DNA from: Chitinophaga japonensis
GTDB taxonomy: Bacteria > Bacteroidota > Bacteroidia > Chitinophagales > Chitinophagaceae
Assembly: GCF_007830125.1 (NCBI RefSeq)
Contig: NZ_VLLG01000004.1
Location: 918,326-982,325 of the forward strand
DNA: 64,000 nt
Reading direction: 5' to 3'
In this document: piece by piece, positions 54,124-61,661 of the stretch
How the letters are laid out: each line of letters begins with the position of its first letter
Position numbering within the stretch: the stretch's first letter is position 1
The notes under the pieces: generated by a model
Seen by the model: only the letters and a program-made list of their open reading frames with translations
Databases searched by the model: none
Told to the model about the DNA's origin: nothing
Position numbers and translations under genes: made by a program

Positions 54124-54200
54124 GATAACCTATAGATAACCTATATATAACCCATATATGAGCCATAGATAACCCATATCTTAAAGATATAGGTTATCTA
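54124..54200. repeat. GATAACC(T/C)ATAT tandem repeats ending in a 16-bp hairpin
   Basis: Copies of a roughly 12-base unit begin at 54124, 54135, 54147 and 54168, with a degenerate copy near 54160. The last copy is followed by its own inverted form: tagataacc (54166-54174) pairs with ggttatcta (54192-54200), and after one mismatch six more pairs close to a three-base loop. It lies between the tnaA start and the end of the baeRF gene and may act as a terminator for the latter, though it lacks a T-run. Confidence 0.75.
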
Positions 54201-54218
54201 CGGCTTATTCACAGGATA

Positions 54219-55691
54219 TCAATAACGCATGAGGGCTGCTACCGGGCTTTCCGCCGGCATCTGTTCCTTCTCCAGTATGAATACTGCCGCGCCGGTGGCC
54301 ATGGCTTTTGCGGCGGCGGCGTTCACCAGGCATTCATCGCCCGGCTGCTCGCTGTCATGCTGTATCAGCCGGTTGTCCCGTTCATTAAACGCGCCCCAGA
54401 GCCGGCCATCCCGCTGGATGAACAGCGTATCCACCCGGGAGTAATAGCAGGCGGGCACTACATCGGCCGGTATGGATGAGGTAAGGCCGTTGGCGCTGTT
54501 ATTCCAGTACCGGTCCAGCGCGTGTTGCCGGTCCTGCTCAAAATAAGGCCGCATTTTTTCCCGGGCCTTTTCATACAGTACAGTGGGGTTCTCGTGCTCA
54601 TAATTGCCGGTCAGGGCCGTATCCATGATATGCCGGTACCTGGAGCGTTCCCGGTACATGGGGATGATATACTCCACGGCTGCCAGCAGCAGCGGCGCTT
54701 TCTCGTTATGGAGGCGCGCCTTCCACACCGCTTCCTCTACCTGGTCCACATACATGGACACGTCGGATTTCTCATCCGGTTTGCCTTCTCCCATGCTGTA
54801 AACATCGGTCACCCCGGCGCCACTGCCCTGGGCGCTGCGGGACCGTGTCATACCCAGGTCCGGCCGGCCCTCGTAACGCACCACATCGCCTTTGCCGTCC
54901 GGCATATCCGGTACAGGCACTTCCTGTATGCCATGCGCATCGGCCTCATACAGGGTAGCCTTGTTCTTGCTGAGGGCCAGCAGGTAGAAATGCTCCTTGC
55001 TGGTAACCAGCGGCAGCAGGGGGCTAACATAAAAGGAGCTGTTGATGTAATGCCGTTCCTCCGTGCGGTAAGGCAGCCTGATATATTTAAAGAACCCGGG
55101 GGCCAGGAACAGCCCGATGCTGTCCAGTTGGCGGCGCCAGAAATCGTCATCATACATCAGGTTGAAAGCCGGCAGCAGCAGGGACTCTACGTCCTCGTGC
55201 CGCCATCCCTTCTGCAGCAGTTGCTGCCGCGCCTTTTGCAGTGCGTTCTTGTAGCGGATCGTATCCTGCTGCTCATTGACTTCCATACCGGACCGGTGCG
55301 TAGGCAGGTAGAACGTCACACATCCTGCATCTGACCGGTAAGCGGCCAGCGCGGTAAAATCGTCCCGGGTAAAGCGTTGCGGCAAGGACTCGGGCTGCAA
55401 TACGTCATACGGCTTATGCAACGTATCATAGCGCTTCATATAGGCGTATTCAGCCTCATTGTGCGCTACATGCTCCGCTTCATCGCCCTTGGCCGTGTTA
55501 CGGTTGGGGTGGCGGACATGCACATTGGGCGCCAGCTCGTCTTCCCCGCTGGTGTATTGCTGCGTCATCTCTTCATCCCTGCGCAATTCCTCTTCTTCCA
55601 TCGTGGGCCGTAAACCCAGTTTCCCTTCCCGGATGGAACCGGAAGGTTTTCCTTTTGGCGGAATGTATCTTCCTTCCCTGTCTTTTCCCAT
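54219..55691 (-). CDS. baeRF-type (bacterial archaeo-eukaryotic release factor-like) protein
   Basis: 490 residues. The central part (CVTFYLPTHRSGMEVNEQQD; GLFLAPGFFKYIRLPYRTEE; HFYLLALSKNKATLYEADAH) and the C-terminal part (TLFIQRDGRLWGAFNERDN) match the baeRF family, distant relatives of eRF1/Pelota thought to act on ribosomes or RNA. The first 100 residues are an unusual charged, low-complexity extension (YIPPKGKPSGSIREGKLGLR; GEDELAPNVHVRHPNRNTAK), probably disordered. It is divergent from an MscS channel gene. Its function is not established in any species I know. Confidence 0.75.
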   Translation of the reverse strand: MGKDREGRYIPPKGKPSGSIREGKLGLRPTMEEEELRRDEEMTQQYTSGEDELAPNVHVRHPNRNTAKGDEAEHVAHNEAEYAYMKRYDTLHKPYDVLQPESLPQRFTRDDFTALAAYRSDAGCVTFYLPTHRSGMEVNEQQDTIRYKNALQKARQQLLQKGWRHEDVESLLLPAFNLMYDDDFWRRQLDSIGLFLAPGFFKYIRLPYRTEERHYINSSFYVSPLLPLVTSKEHFYLLALSKNKATLYEADAHGIQEVPVPDMPDGKGDVVRYEGRPDLGMTRSRSAQGSGAGVTDVYSMGEGKPDEKSDVSMYVDQVEEAVWKARLHNEKAPLLLAAVEYIIPMYRERSRYRHIMDTALTGNYEHENPTVLYEKAREKMRPYFEQDRQHALDRYWNNSANGLTSSIPADVVPACYYSRVDTLFIQRDGRLWGAFNERDNRLIQHDSEQPGDECLVNAAAAKAMATGAAVFILEKEQMPAESPVAALMRY

Positions 55692-55777
55692 AACTCAAAG
55701 ATTTGTTCACACAAAACGGCACAAACACTATACCATTGGAGATACCACAAAAGCATTTCATTTGTAACTTTGGAGAT

Positions 55778-56854
55778 ATGCCCGAACAGATCCAACATTT
55801 CATCAGCCACCTGCCCGCTTTTATCGGCAACCTGCTGCTGGCGGCCTGTGCGCTTGTTACCGGTCTTTTGATCAAGGGAGCATTAGCGCTGTACCTGCGC
55901 AAGTCGCCACAGGCGCCGCCGGAGCATTACTCCATGATCCGGTCCATTATGCGGCGGCTGGGCAGGCCCGTCAATTATTTTTTGCCCATCCTGGTGCTGA
56001 ATATGGTGATACCGCTGATGACGCTGGGGTCTGAAGAACAGCGGCTGCTCAGTAAGATTGTGGAAGTGTCGCTGATCGTTTCTTTCGGCTACATACTGAT
56101 CGGTGCGGTAAAGGTGTTCGAGGATTACATCATGCACGCCTACGACCTGCGCAAATCCGACAACCTGCGGGAGCGCAAGATCCGCACGCAACTGCAGTTC
56201 CTCCGAAAGCTGTCCATCAGCGTGATCGTGATACTGGTGGTGTGCGCGGTGCTGCTCAGCTTCGACAACCTGCGCAAGATAGGCACCGGCCTGCTGACGG
56301 GTGTAGGCGTGGGCGGTATTATTGTGGGCTTCGCGGCACAGCGTTCCCTGGGCAATTTCCTGGCCGGCCTGCAGATAGCCTTTACCCAACCCATACGCAT
56401 AGACGACGTGCTGGTGGTGGAAGGCGAATGGGGCCGGGTGGAAGAGATCACGCTCACCTATGTGGTGGTGGGCATCTGGGACCAGCGTAAACTGATACTG
56501 CCAATCAACTATTTTATTGAGAAACCTTTCCAGAACTGGACCCGCACCGGCTCGGCCATCCTGGGCACCGTGTTCCTGTACCTGGACTATGCGGCACCTA
56601 TAGAAGCCTTAAGAGCGGAATTTTCGCGCCTGGTAGAGGACCACCCGCTTTGGGACAAGCGCGTAAAAGTGTTGCAGATCACCAACACTACAGAACAGAC
56701 CATGGAAGTGCGCCTGCTGGTCAGCGCCAGCAACTCCGGCCGGGCCTTTGACCTGCGCTGCGACCTGCGGGAAAAGATGATCGCCTTTATAAAGGAGAAA
56801 TACCCGGAAAGCCTGCCCAGGACAAGGGCTTCCATTGAAAAAGAGCCGGAGTAA
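55778..56854 (+). CDS. MscS-family mechanosensitive ion channel
   Basis: 358 residues from the ATG at 55778 (MPEQIQHFISHLPAFIGNLL), preceded by GGAG six bases upstream; the frame opens 25 codons earlier without a ribosome site. The pore helix and beta domain are typical (GVGVGGIIVGFAAQRSLGNF; LAGLQIAFTQPIRIDDVLVV; GRVEEITLTYVVVGIWDQR). It has four or five transmembrane helices, more than E. coli MscS has. It would open on membrane tension to release solutes during osmotic downshock. It is convergent with a VOC gene. Confidence 0.93.
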   Translation: MPEQIQHFISHLPAFIGNLLLAACALVTGLLIKGALALYLRKSPQAPPEHYSMIRSIMRRLGRPVNYFLPILVLNMVIPLMTLGSEEQRLLSKIVEVSLIVSFGYILIGAVKVFEDYIMHAYDLRKSDNLRERKIRTQLQFLRKLSISVIVILVVCAVLLSFDNLRKIGTGLLTGVGVGGIIVGFAAQRSLGNFLAGLQIAFTQPIRIDDVLVVEGEWGRVEEITLTYVVVGIWDQRKLILPINYFIEKPFQNWTRTGSAILGTVFLYLDYAAPIEALRAEFSRLVEDHPLWDKRVKVLQITNTTEQTMEVRLLVSASNSGRAFDLRCDLREKMIAFIKEKYPESLPRTRASIEKEPE

Positions 56855-56868
56855 TGCGCTGAGCGATA

Positions 56869-57255
56869 CTACATATAAAATACATTGAACCTGTGACCAT
56901 CCGGATCGGCAAACACGAAACCGTAATAGCCCTTTCCAAACTCTTCCGGCATGGAAACGATCGTTCCCCCGGCTTGCCGCACCTCTTTTTCCCAACTGTC
57001 AACCGCTTCCTTACTGTCAGCGGAAAGGGTGAATATAATTTCGTTCCCGGCTTTGGTATCAATTATTTGTCCCTTCATGCCGGGCTCTAACGCATCCTTC
57101 AAAAAGAAATGGATAATAAAGTTTTCCTCGCCAAAGAAAAAGCTGGTCAGTTGGTCTGACGCGCCGTTGTGTTTAAACCCGAGCTCCTTATAGAATGCAG
57201 TGGTTCGTTCCAAATCCCGGACGCCGAAGTTGGCCCAGATCTTTTTTGTTTTCAT
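56869..57255 (-). CDS. VOC-family protein (glyoxalase/bleomycin-resistance-like)
   Basis: 128 residues forming one vicinal-oxygen-chelate module: IWANFGVRDLERTTAFYKEL at the start, FSLEENFIIHFFL-like strands in the middle (read as FFFGEENFIIHFFLKDAL), and GYYGFVFADPDGHRFNVFYM at the end with the usual C-terminal glycine-aspartate turn. Such proteins act as dimers on varied substrates, so no reaction can be assigned. A TATTTTTG element lies at 57274-57281 on the minus strand, 19 bases before the start. Confidence 0.88.
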   Translation of the reverse strand: MKTKKIWANFGVRDLERTTAFYKELGFKHNGASDQLTSFFFGEENFIIHFFLKDALEPGMKGQIIDTKAGNEIIFTLSADSKEAVDSWEKEVRQAGGTIVSMPEEFGKGYYGFVFADPDGHRFNVFYM

Positions 57256-57366
57256 ACACTAAAGATTTTATCTCAAAAATAGCCCATAAGCGTATCAAAG
57301 GAGGTGGCTATTTGCGAAACTTTCAGGGGGCATTTCCGCCATTCCAAACCAAAACGGGCGTTCATA

Positions 57367-57396
57367 ACAAAGGGCCGTTTAAAAGCGGCCCTTTGT
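57367..57396 (-). terminator. Terminator of the copper-efflux operon
   Basis: acaaagggccg (57367-57377) pairs perfectly with cggccctttgt (57386-57396) around an 8-nt loop. It begins 10 bases after the DUF3347 gene ends on the minus strand. The T-run is weak, so efficiency is uncertain. Confidence 0.65.
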
Positions 57397-57406
57397 TTAG
57401 TGTTTG

Positions 57407-57952
57407 CTATTTAATCGTTTCCTCTATCTCCCCGCAGGTCATCATGGCGTCGCCGAAGTAAGGATTCTGGATATCCTTGCTGGCGGTCAGCCAGTTAGCG
57501 CCTTTATCGTCATTGGCCATCGGGCAGAAATCCACGTAGAGCTCCCCGCTGCTTAAGCCGGTGGACTTTACCAGGGCAATCACCTCATTGCTGAGCGTTA
57601 CATATTCCGCCCGCTGTGCAGCTAGTGAAGAAGCGTTCGCTATTTTACGCGCGCCGTCTGCAATCGCCGTGCCGGCCGGGAGTTCGGCGGCAGCCGTTGC
57701 AATGGCTTCCCCTGCATTTTTGGCTTCTGCGGAATCACTGTTGACCAGCGCCGTGGTCAGGTGCACGTAATGCTGGTATACCGCCTGGGCCTTGTCGTCT
57801 TTCAGCTTTACAGGAGCAGCGGCAGCGGTGGTTTCCGCCGGTTGCTCATGTCCCGCTGTTGCATCGTTTTTCTGTTCCCCGCTGTTGCCGCAGGCGGCCA
57901 GCAGGATCACTGCCAGCAGCGGCAGTCCTGACAGGATGTTCTTTTTCAGCAT
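57407..57952 (-). CDS. DUF3347 lipoprotein, periplasmic metal-efflux accessory
   Basis: 181 residues. MLKKNILSGLPLLAVILLAAC is a lipoprotein signal with lipobox LAAC. The DUF3347 domain is helical and ends with YVDFCPMANDDKGANWLTAS and NPYFGDAMMTCGEIEETI, where Cys and Met residues (CPM, MM, C) could hold Cu(I) or Ag(I). This domain is often fused to or encoded next to CusB-like adaptors in Bacteroidota. Here it is the last gene of the efflux operon, 35 bases after the second adaptor. Confidence 0.85.
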   Translation of the reverse strand: MLKKNILSGLPLLAVILLAACGNSGEQKNDATAGHEQPAETTAAAAPVKLKDDKAQAVYQHYVHLTTALVNSDSAEAKNAGEAIATAAAELPAGTAIADGARKIANASSLAAQRAEYVTLSNEVIALVKSTGLSSGELYVDFCPMANDDKGANWLTASKDIQNPYFGDAMMTCGEIEETIK

Positions 57953-57987
57953 ACTTTGATGTTTTTTCTGTTTGATAAATAAAAATT

Positions 57988-59208
57988 TTATTCGTGTGCA
58001 TGGGCATGGCCGGCCATGGGGTCGGCGCCCTTTTTGAGTACGTATTCGCTGTACAGCAGGTAGGCGCCGGTAACCACTACGTTATCGCCGGTCCGCAGCC
58101 CTTCCCGGATCTCTACCCGGTCAAAGTTTTCCGTACCGGTCTTTACCATTTGCGGCACAAAGCGGTCGCGGCCTTTCCGGAGCCATACGTGCGCGCCTTT
58201 GCCGTCGCGGATCACGGCGTCCGTGGGCAGGGAGATAACGCTGTCCTTATTGCCGGCAGGCAGGTAAATATCCGCCTGCATGCCGGGCTGCCACCGCTGC
58301 CCCCTGTTGGGCACCGTACCTCTTACCTGTGCCAGTTGCGTGCCGGTTTGCAGGGCGGGAGCAATAAAATCGATGCGCATGTTCACCGGCGCATCTTCGA
58401 AGCCGGCTACGGTAACTTTCACCTGCTCGCCCACCTTTACCTGGTCCAGCTCGGCAGGATATACGTCCGCCTCCACCCAAAGCCGGTCATAATCCTCCAG
58501 TTGCATGATGGCGCTGCCTTCGCTGACGTACTGCCCTTCCGCTACTTCCAACACCGCCACTACGCCGTTCACCGGGGCGGTATAGGTCAGGTAAGGATCT
58601 GTTTTTTGCTGTTGCCGGATCCTGTCCAGCACCGGCGCAGGCACATCGTACAGCAGTAGCTTCTGCCGCGCGGCGGCGGCAATTTGCCGGAAGCGCTCAT
58701 TGTCCGGGAAGGCTTCGCTTTGCGCAACGGCCAGCAGGTATTCCTGCTGCAGGCCTGCCAGTTCCTCCGAATAGATGCGGTACAGCGGCTGTCCTTTCCG
58801 TACAGGCACGCCCGTTTCCTTCACATACAACTGCTCTATGCGGCCCGGCGCGCGGCTGCTGATATATGCCGTATGCTCCGGGTTCACGGCCAGCCGGCCG
58901 TTCAGCCTTTTATAATTGCCCAGCTCCCCGGCGCCTACCCTCATGGTGGTGATATTGGCCAGCGCGATCTGGTTCTTATCCAACTGCAGCGACTTCGATT
59001 TCGATGCTGCGCTCACCGGCACCAGGTCCATCCCGCAAATGGGACAGGTGCCCGGCCCCTCCTGCACAACCTGCGGGTGCATGGAGCAGGTATAGGTAAC
59101 TGCAGCCTCCCCTGCCTGCTTTTTTTTGCCGGTGCTGCAGGCGCCCAGCCATAATGCCGGGGCCAGTAAGGCCATGCCTGCTATTCTTATGAAATCAGCT
59201 CTTTGCAT
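57988..59208 (-). CDS. CusB-like RND periplasmic adaptor with heavy-metal-binding domain
   Basis: 406 residues from the ATG at 59208 (MQRADFIRIAGMALLAPALW), four bases after the previous stop; earlier in-frame codons lie inside that gene. Lipobox LGAC. A heavy-metal-binding domain follows at once (YTCSMHPQVVQEGPGTCPIC, then GMDLVP), with paired Cys and Met ligands. The rest has the barrel-sandwich (YISSRAPGRIEQLYVKETGV), helical hairpin and beta-barrel of membrane-fusion proteins. The C-terminus is His-rich (GHAHAHE). It should hand Cu/Ag to the CusA-like pump. Confidence 0.93.
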   Translation of the reverse strand: MQRADFIRIAGMALLAPALWLGACSTGKKKQAGEAAVTYTCSMHPQVVQEGPGTCPICGMDLVPVSAASKSKSLQLDKNQIALANITTMRVGAGELGNYKRLNGRLAVNPEHTAYISSRAPGRIEQLYVKETGVPVRKGQPLYRIYSEELAGLQQEYLLAVAQSEAFPDNERFRQIAAAARQKLLLYDVPAPVLDRIRQQQKTDPYLTYTAPVNGVVAVLEVAEGQYVSEGSAIMQLEDYDRLWVEADVYPAELDQVKVGEQVKVTVAGFEDAPVNMRIDFIAPALQTGTQLAQVRGTVPNRGQRWQPGMQADIYLPAGNKDSVISLPTDAVIRDGKGAHVWLRKGRDRFVPQMVKTGTENFDRVEIREGLRTGDNVVVTGAYLLYSEYVLKKGADPMAGHAHAHE

Positions 59209-59212
59209 ATGC

Positions 59213-60433
59213 TTATTGTTTTTGTGATGCAGCGGCGGTTCTGATAAAACTTTCGCTGTCCACCAGGTAATATGCGTTACGGGCCACCTCCCAGCCGGCC
59301 AGGCTGTCCGGCACCTGTATGCGGCCATTGGCTTTCAGTCCTGCCGGGAAACTAACGGGCCGGTATACACGCCCTTCTTTCTTAAACACCACGGAACGGT
59401 TGCCCAGTTGCACCACGGCCGCTTCCGGCAGCCACCACCCTTCCGGGGCCGGTACGGCTACCTGCCCTTTCAGCAGGGCGCCTGCCTTGAAGGGCTGCCC
59501 GGAGAGGTACACCCTTACCAGGGTAAAGTTCTCCCCGTTGCGGATCACAGGCTGCACCAGCCCGATGGTGGCGGATACTTCCGGGCCGCCGCCGGCCAGG
59601 CTTTGCAGCGCCACCGGCAGCCCCTTGCGGATGTAAGCCGCTATGGCCGGCTCCAGCGCAAACTCCGCCACCAGCTTGTCTGCCTTGTAAATGGTGAACA
59701 GGCTCTGGCCGGCGCTTACGTACTGCCCTTCCCGCAGCAGCACCGGGGTGTTGGCGGCGGGCGCTGCCGGGGCGGCCGGCATGGCAGGTGCCGCGCCCAT
59801 AGCGCCCATGCCATCCCCGCTGGCGGAGGGCGCAGGTACCGCAGCAGCCGTGGCTGCACGGGCCGCCTTATCAATAATATACCCGTTCGCGTTACTATAC
59901 AGGGGGACCTTGTACAAAGGCTTTTTGGTACGTAGCACCTGCTCCAGTTGCTGCGCGGTCATGCCCAGCAGCAGCAGGCGCTGCCTGGCGCGGCCCAGCA
60001 GCGCAGGGTCCGTGCCGGTTTCCGCGATGTACAGCAGCTCCCGCTGCGCGGCTACCAGCTCCGGGGAGTAGATCTCCATAATGAGCTGCCCTTTCCGTAC
60101 CGGCTGGTAGTTGTACCTGATGTACAGCCTTTCTATGCGCCCGGCTACCCTGGCGGCCATGGAGGTTTCGCTGCGGGTATCGTACACGGCTACACCCTGT
60201 ATCTCCCGGGTAATGGCGCCGCCACCCTGCTCCGGCCGGACAGCGCCTATCTGCGCGATCACCTGTTCGTTCACCGGCTGCAGCAGGGGCGCCAGCGCCG
60301 TATCCGTTACATACTGGTGCGCAGCGCCATGCCGGTCCTGCGAGGGTGCCTGTTCCTGCTGTCCGCAGGCTGCCAGCAGCAGCGCCGCTACGCATAACAG
60401 CGTGCCTGTTTTAACGATATAATGCTTTTTCAT
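59213..60433 (-). CDS. RND periplasmic adaptor lipoprotein with Ala/Pro/Met-rich insert
   Basis: 406 residues with lipobox LLAAC at residues 19-23. The adaptor fold is clear: MAARVAGRIERLYIRYNYQP, the helical hairpin AQRELLYIAETGTDPALLG, and VLLREGQYVSAGQSLFTIYK. Residues 189-230 are a low-complexity insert (VPAPSASGDGMGAMGAAPAM, then PAAPAAPAA) placed between the two halves of the lipoyl domain; its methionines might bind Cu(I). It lacks the heavy-metal-binding domain of the second adaptor. It overlaps the TolC gene end by 23 bases. Two adaptors in one operon suggest a mixed assembly. Confidence 0.9.
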   Translation of the reverse strand: MKKHYIVKTGTLLCVAALLLAACGQQEQAPSQDRHGAAHQYVTDTALAPLLQPVNEQVIAQIGAVRPEQGGGAITREIQGVAVYDTRSETSMAARVAGRIERLYIRYNYQPVRKGQLIMEIYSPELVAAQRELLYIAETGTDPALLGRARQRLLLLGMTAQQLEQVLRTKKPLYKVPLYSNANGYIIDKAARAATAAAVPAPSASGDGMGAMGAAPAMPAAPAAPAANTPVLLREGQYVSAGQSLFTIYKADKLVAEFALEPAIAAYIRKGLPVALQSLAGGGPEVSATIGLVQPVIRNGENFTLVRVYLSGQPFKAGALLKGQVAVPAPEGWWLPEAAVVQLGNRSVVFKKEGRVYRPVSFPAGLKANGRIQVPDSLAGWEVARNAYYLVDSESFIRTAAASQKQ

Positions 60434-61661
60434 ATTCCACGATCATTTCATAATAACGGAGCTTTTCGTCCAGCAGGCCGGACTGCGCCATGGTCAGCGC
60501 TTCCCAGGCGTCAATGATCACAGGCAGCTCCAGCCTGTTCTCCTGGTAAGAAAGAAAATCCGCGTCCAGGGTGCGCTGCAGGGCGGGAATGATCTTGCTT
60601 TCCGTAATGGCGATATGCTCCTGCATATTGCGGATCTCCTCCTCCATCCCGTACAGCATGCCCTGCGTTTCCTGCAGCATACCCGCCTTTTCCATCTCCA
60701 TGGATTGTACGTTCAGCTCCATGGCCTTTACTTCATTCTTATACATCCTGGAGGCCCAGGGCACAATGGGAATGCTCACCATGCCCATCACGCTGTACAT
60801 CCTGGGCATACCGGCCCCAAAAGGAGACATATGGCTGAAGCTCACTTTGAAATCGGGCTTCCGTTCCTGTTTCATCGCATCAATATTGAGCTGCATGGAA
60901 TGTATGCCCGCATTCATTTTCCATACGTCCTTGCGGGCAGCCGCCAGCGCAGCGGTGTCATAGGTGGCGGCCGGGGCAAATACCGGCTCCAGGCTGGTAT
61001 CTATCCGGAACGCTTCCGTGCCGGGCCGGTTCATCAGGCTGTTGAGCCAGGCCCGCGCCTTATCTATCAGCCCGTGCTGCATATGGATCATATTATGGTT
61101 GCCGGTGACCCGCGCTTCCGCTTTATAGATGCTGCCCAACTGCGACTGGTTGTAAGGATATCTTACCTCCGCGATCTTCTTCATCGTTTCTATGATCTGC
61201 TGGTTCTGCTGCAGCAGGCGGATGCGCTCCGCCGCAATGATCCAGTTATAGTACAGGCGCTTTGCCTGGGCCCGCAGGTCGTTCAGGGTTACCTCCCGGC
61301 CGGCCATGGCGATGTCGCCCTGCGAGGCGATGTAGCGCTGTTTGGCCCGCAGCCTGGCGGTATTCGGAATATCCTGTTCTACCTGAAACATCAGGGAGCC
61401 TTTGTTCCCTTCCATTACCTTTTGCCCGGGATAAGGCGTCATAAAGGTGCCGGCGCCCACCATCGGGGCCATCCAGGCCGTAGCGGCATCGGCGCTGTAC
61501 CGGTAGGCTTCCGCTTTCAGAGCGTAGGCGCGCAACTGTATGTTATTGCGGTCTATCCTTTGCAGGATGGTATCCAGTGACAGCACAGGCGCATGCTGCG
61601 CCAGCGCCGGCAATGACAACAGGCACAGGAGCCATCCCGCGGTTCTAATGGTGCGTAGCAT
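60411..61661 (-). CDS. TolC-family outer-membrane efflux protein (CusC-like role)
   Basis: 416 residues from the ATG at 61661 (MLRTIRTAGWLLCLLSLPAL), which gives a proper signal peptide; ATGs at 61679 and 61694 are in frame and would add 6 or 11 residues. The body is the usual pair of helical repeats (LSLDTILQRIDRNNIQLRAY; KPDFKVSFSHMSPFGAGMPR). Many methionines occur (MPRMYSVMGMVSIPI), in line with a copper-handling channel. Its start lies within the end of the pump gene and its end within the first adaptor gene. Confidence 0.9.
   Translation of the reverse strand: MLRTIRTAGWLLCLLSLPALAQHAPVLSLDTILQRIDRNNIQLRAYALKAEAYRYSADAATAWMAPMVGAGTFMTPYPGQKVMEGNKGSLMFQVEQDIPNTARLRAKQRYIASQGDIAMAGREVTLNDLRAQAKRLYYNWIIAAERIRLLQQNQQIIETMKKIAEVRYPYNQSQLGSIYKAEARVTGNHNMIHMQHGLIDKARAWLNSLMNRPGTEAFRIDTSLEPVFAPAATYDTAALAAARKDVWKMNAGIHSMQLNIDAMKQERKPDFKVSFSHMSPFGAGMPRMYSVMGMVSIPIVPWASRMYKNEVKAMELNVQSMEMEKAGMLQETQGMLYGMEEEIRNMQEHIAITESKIIPALQRTLDADFLSYQENRLELPVIIDAWEALTMAQSGLLDEKLRYYEMIVEYEKALYR

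Noticed and set aside
54205..54213. ttattcaca, close to a DnaA box
   Set aside because: One mismatch, single copy, no dnaA or other replication genes nearby; not evidence for an origin.
55765..55772. TAACTTTG, an exact TAnnTTTG match before the MscS gene
   Set aside because: It is only five bases from the start codon, overlaps the GGAG ribosome site, and has no TTTG at the -33 position, so it would give a leaderless transcript.
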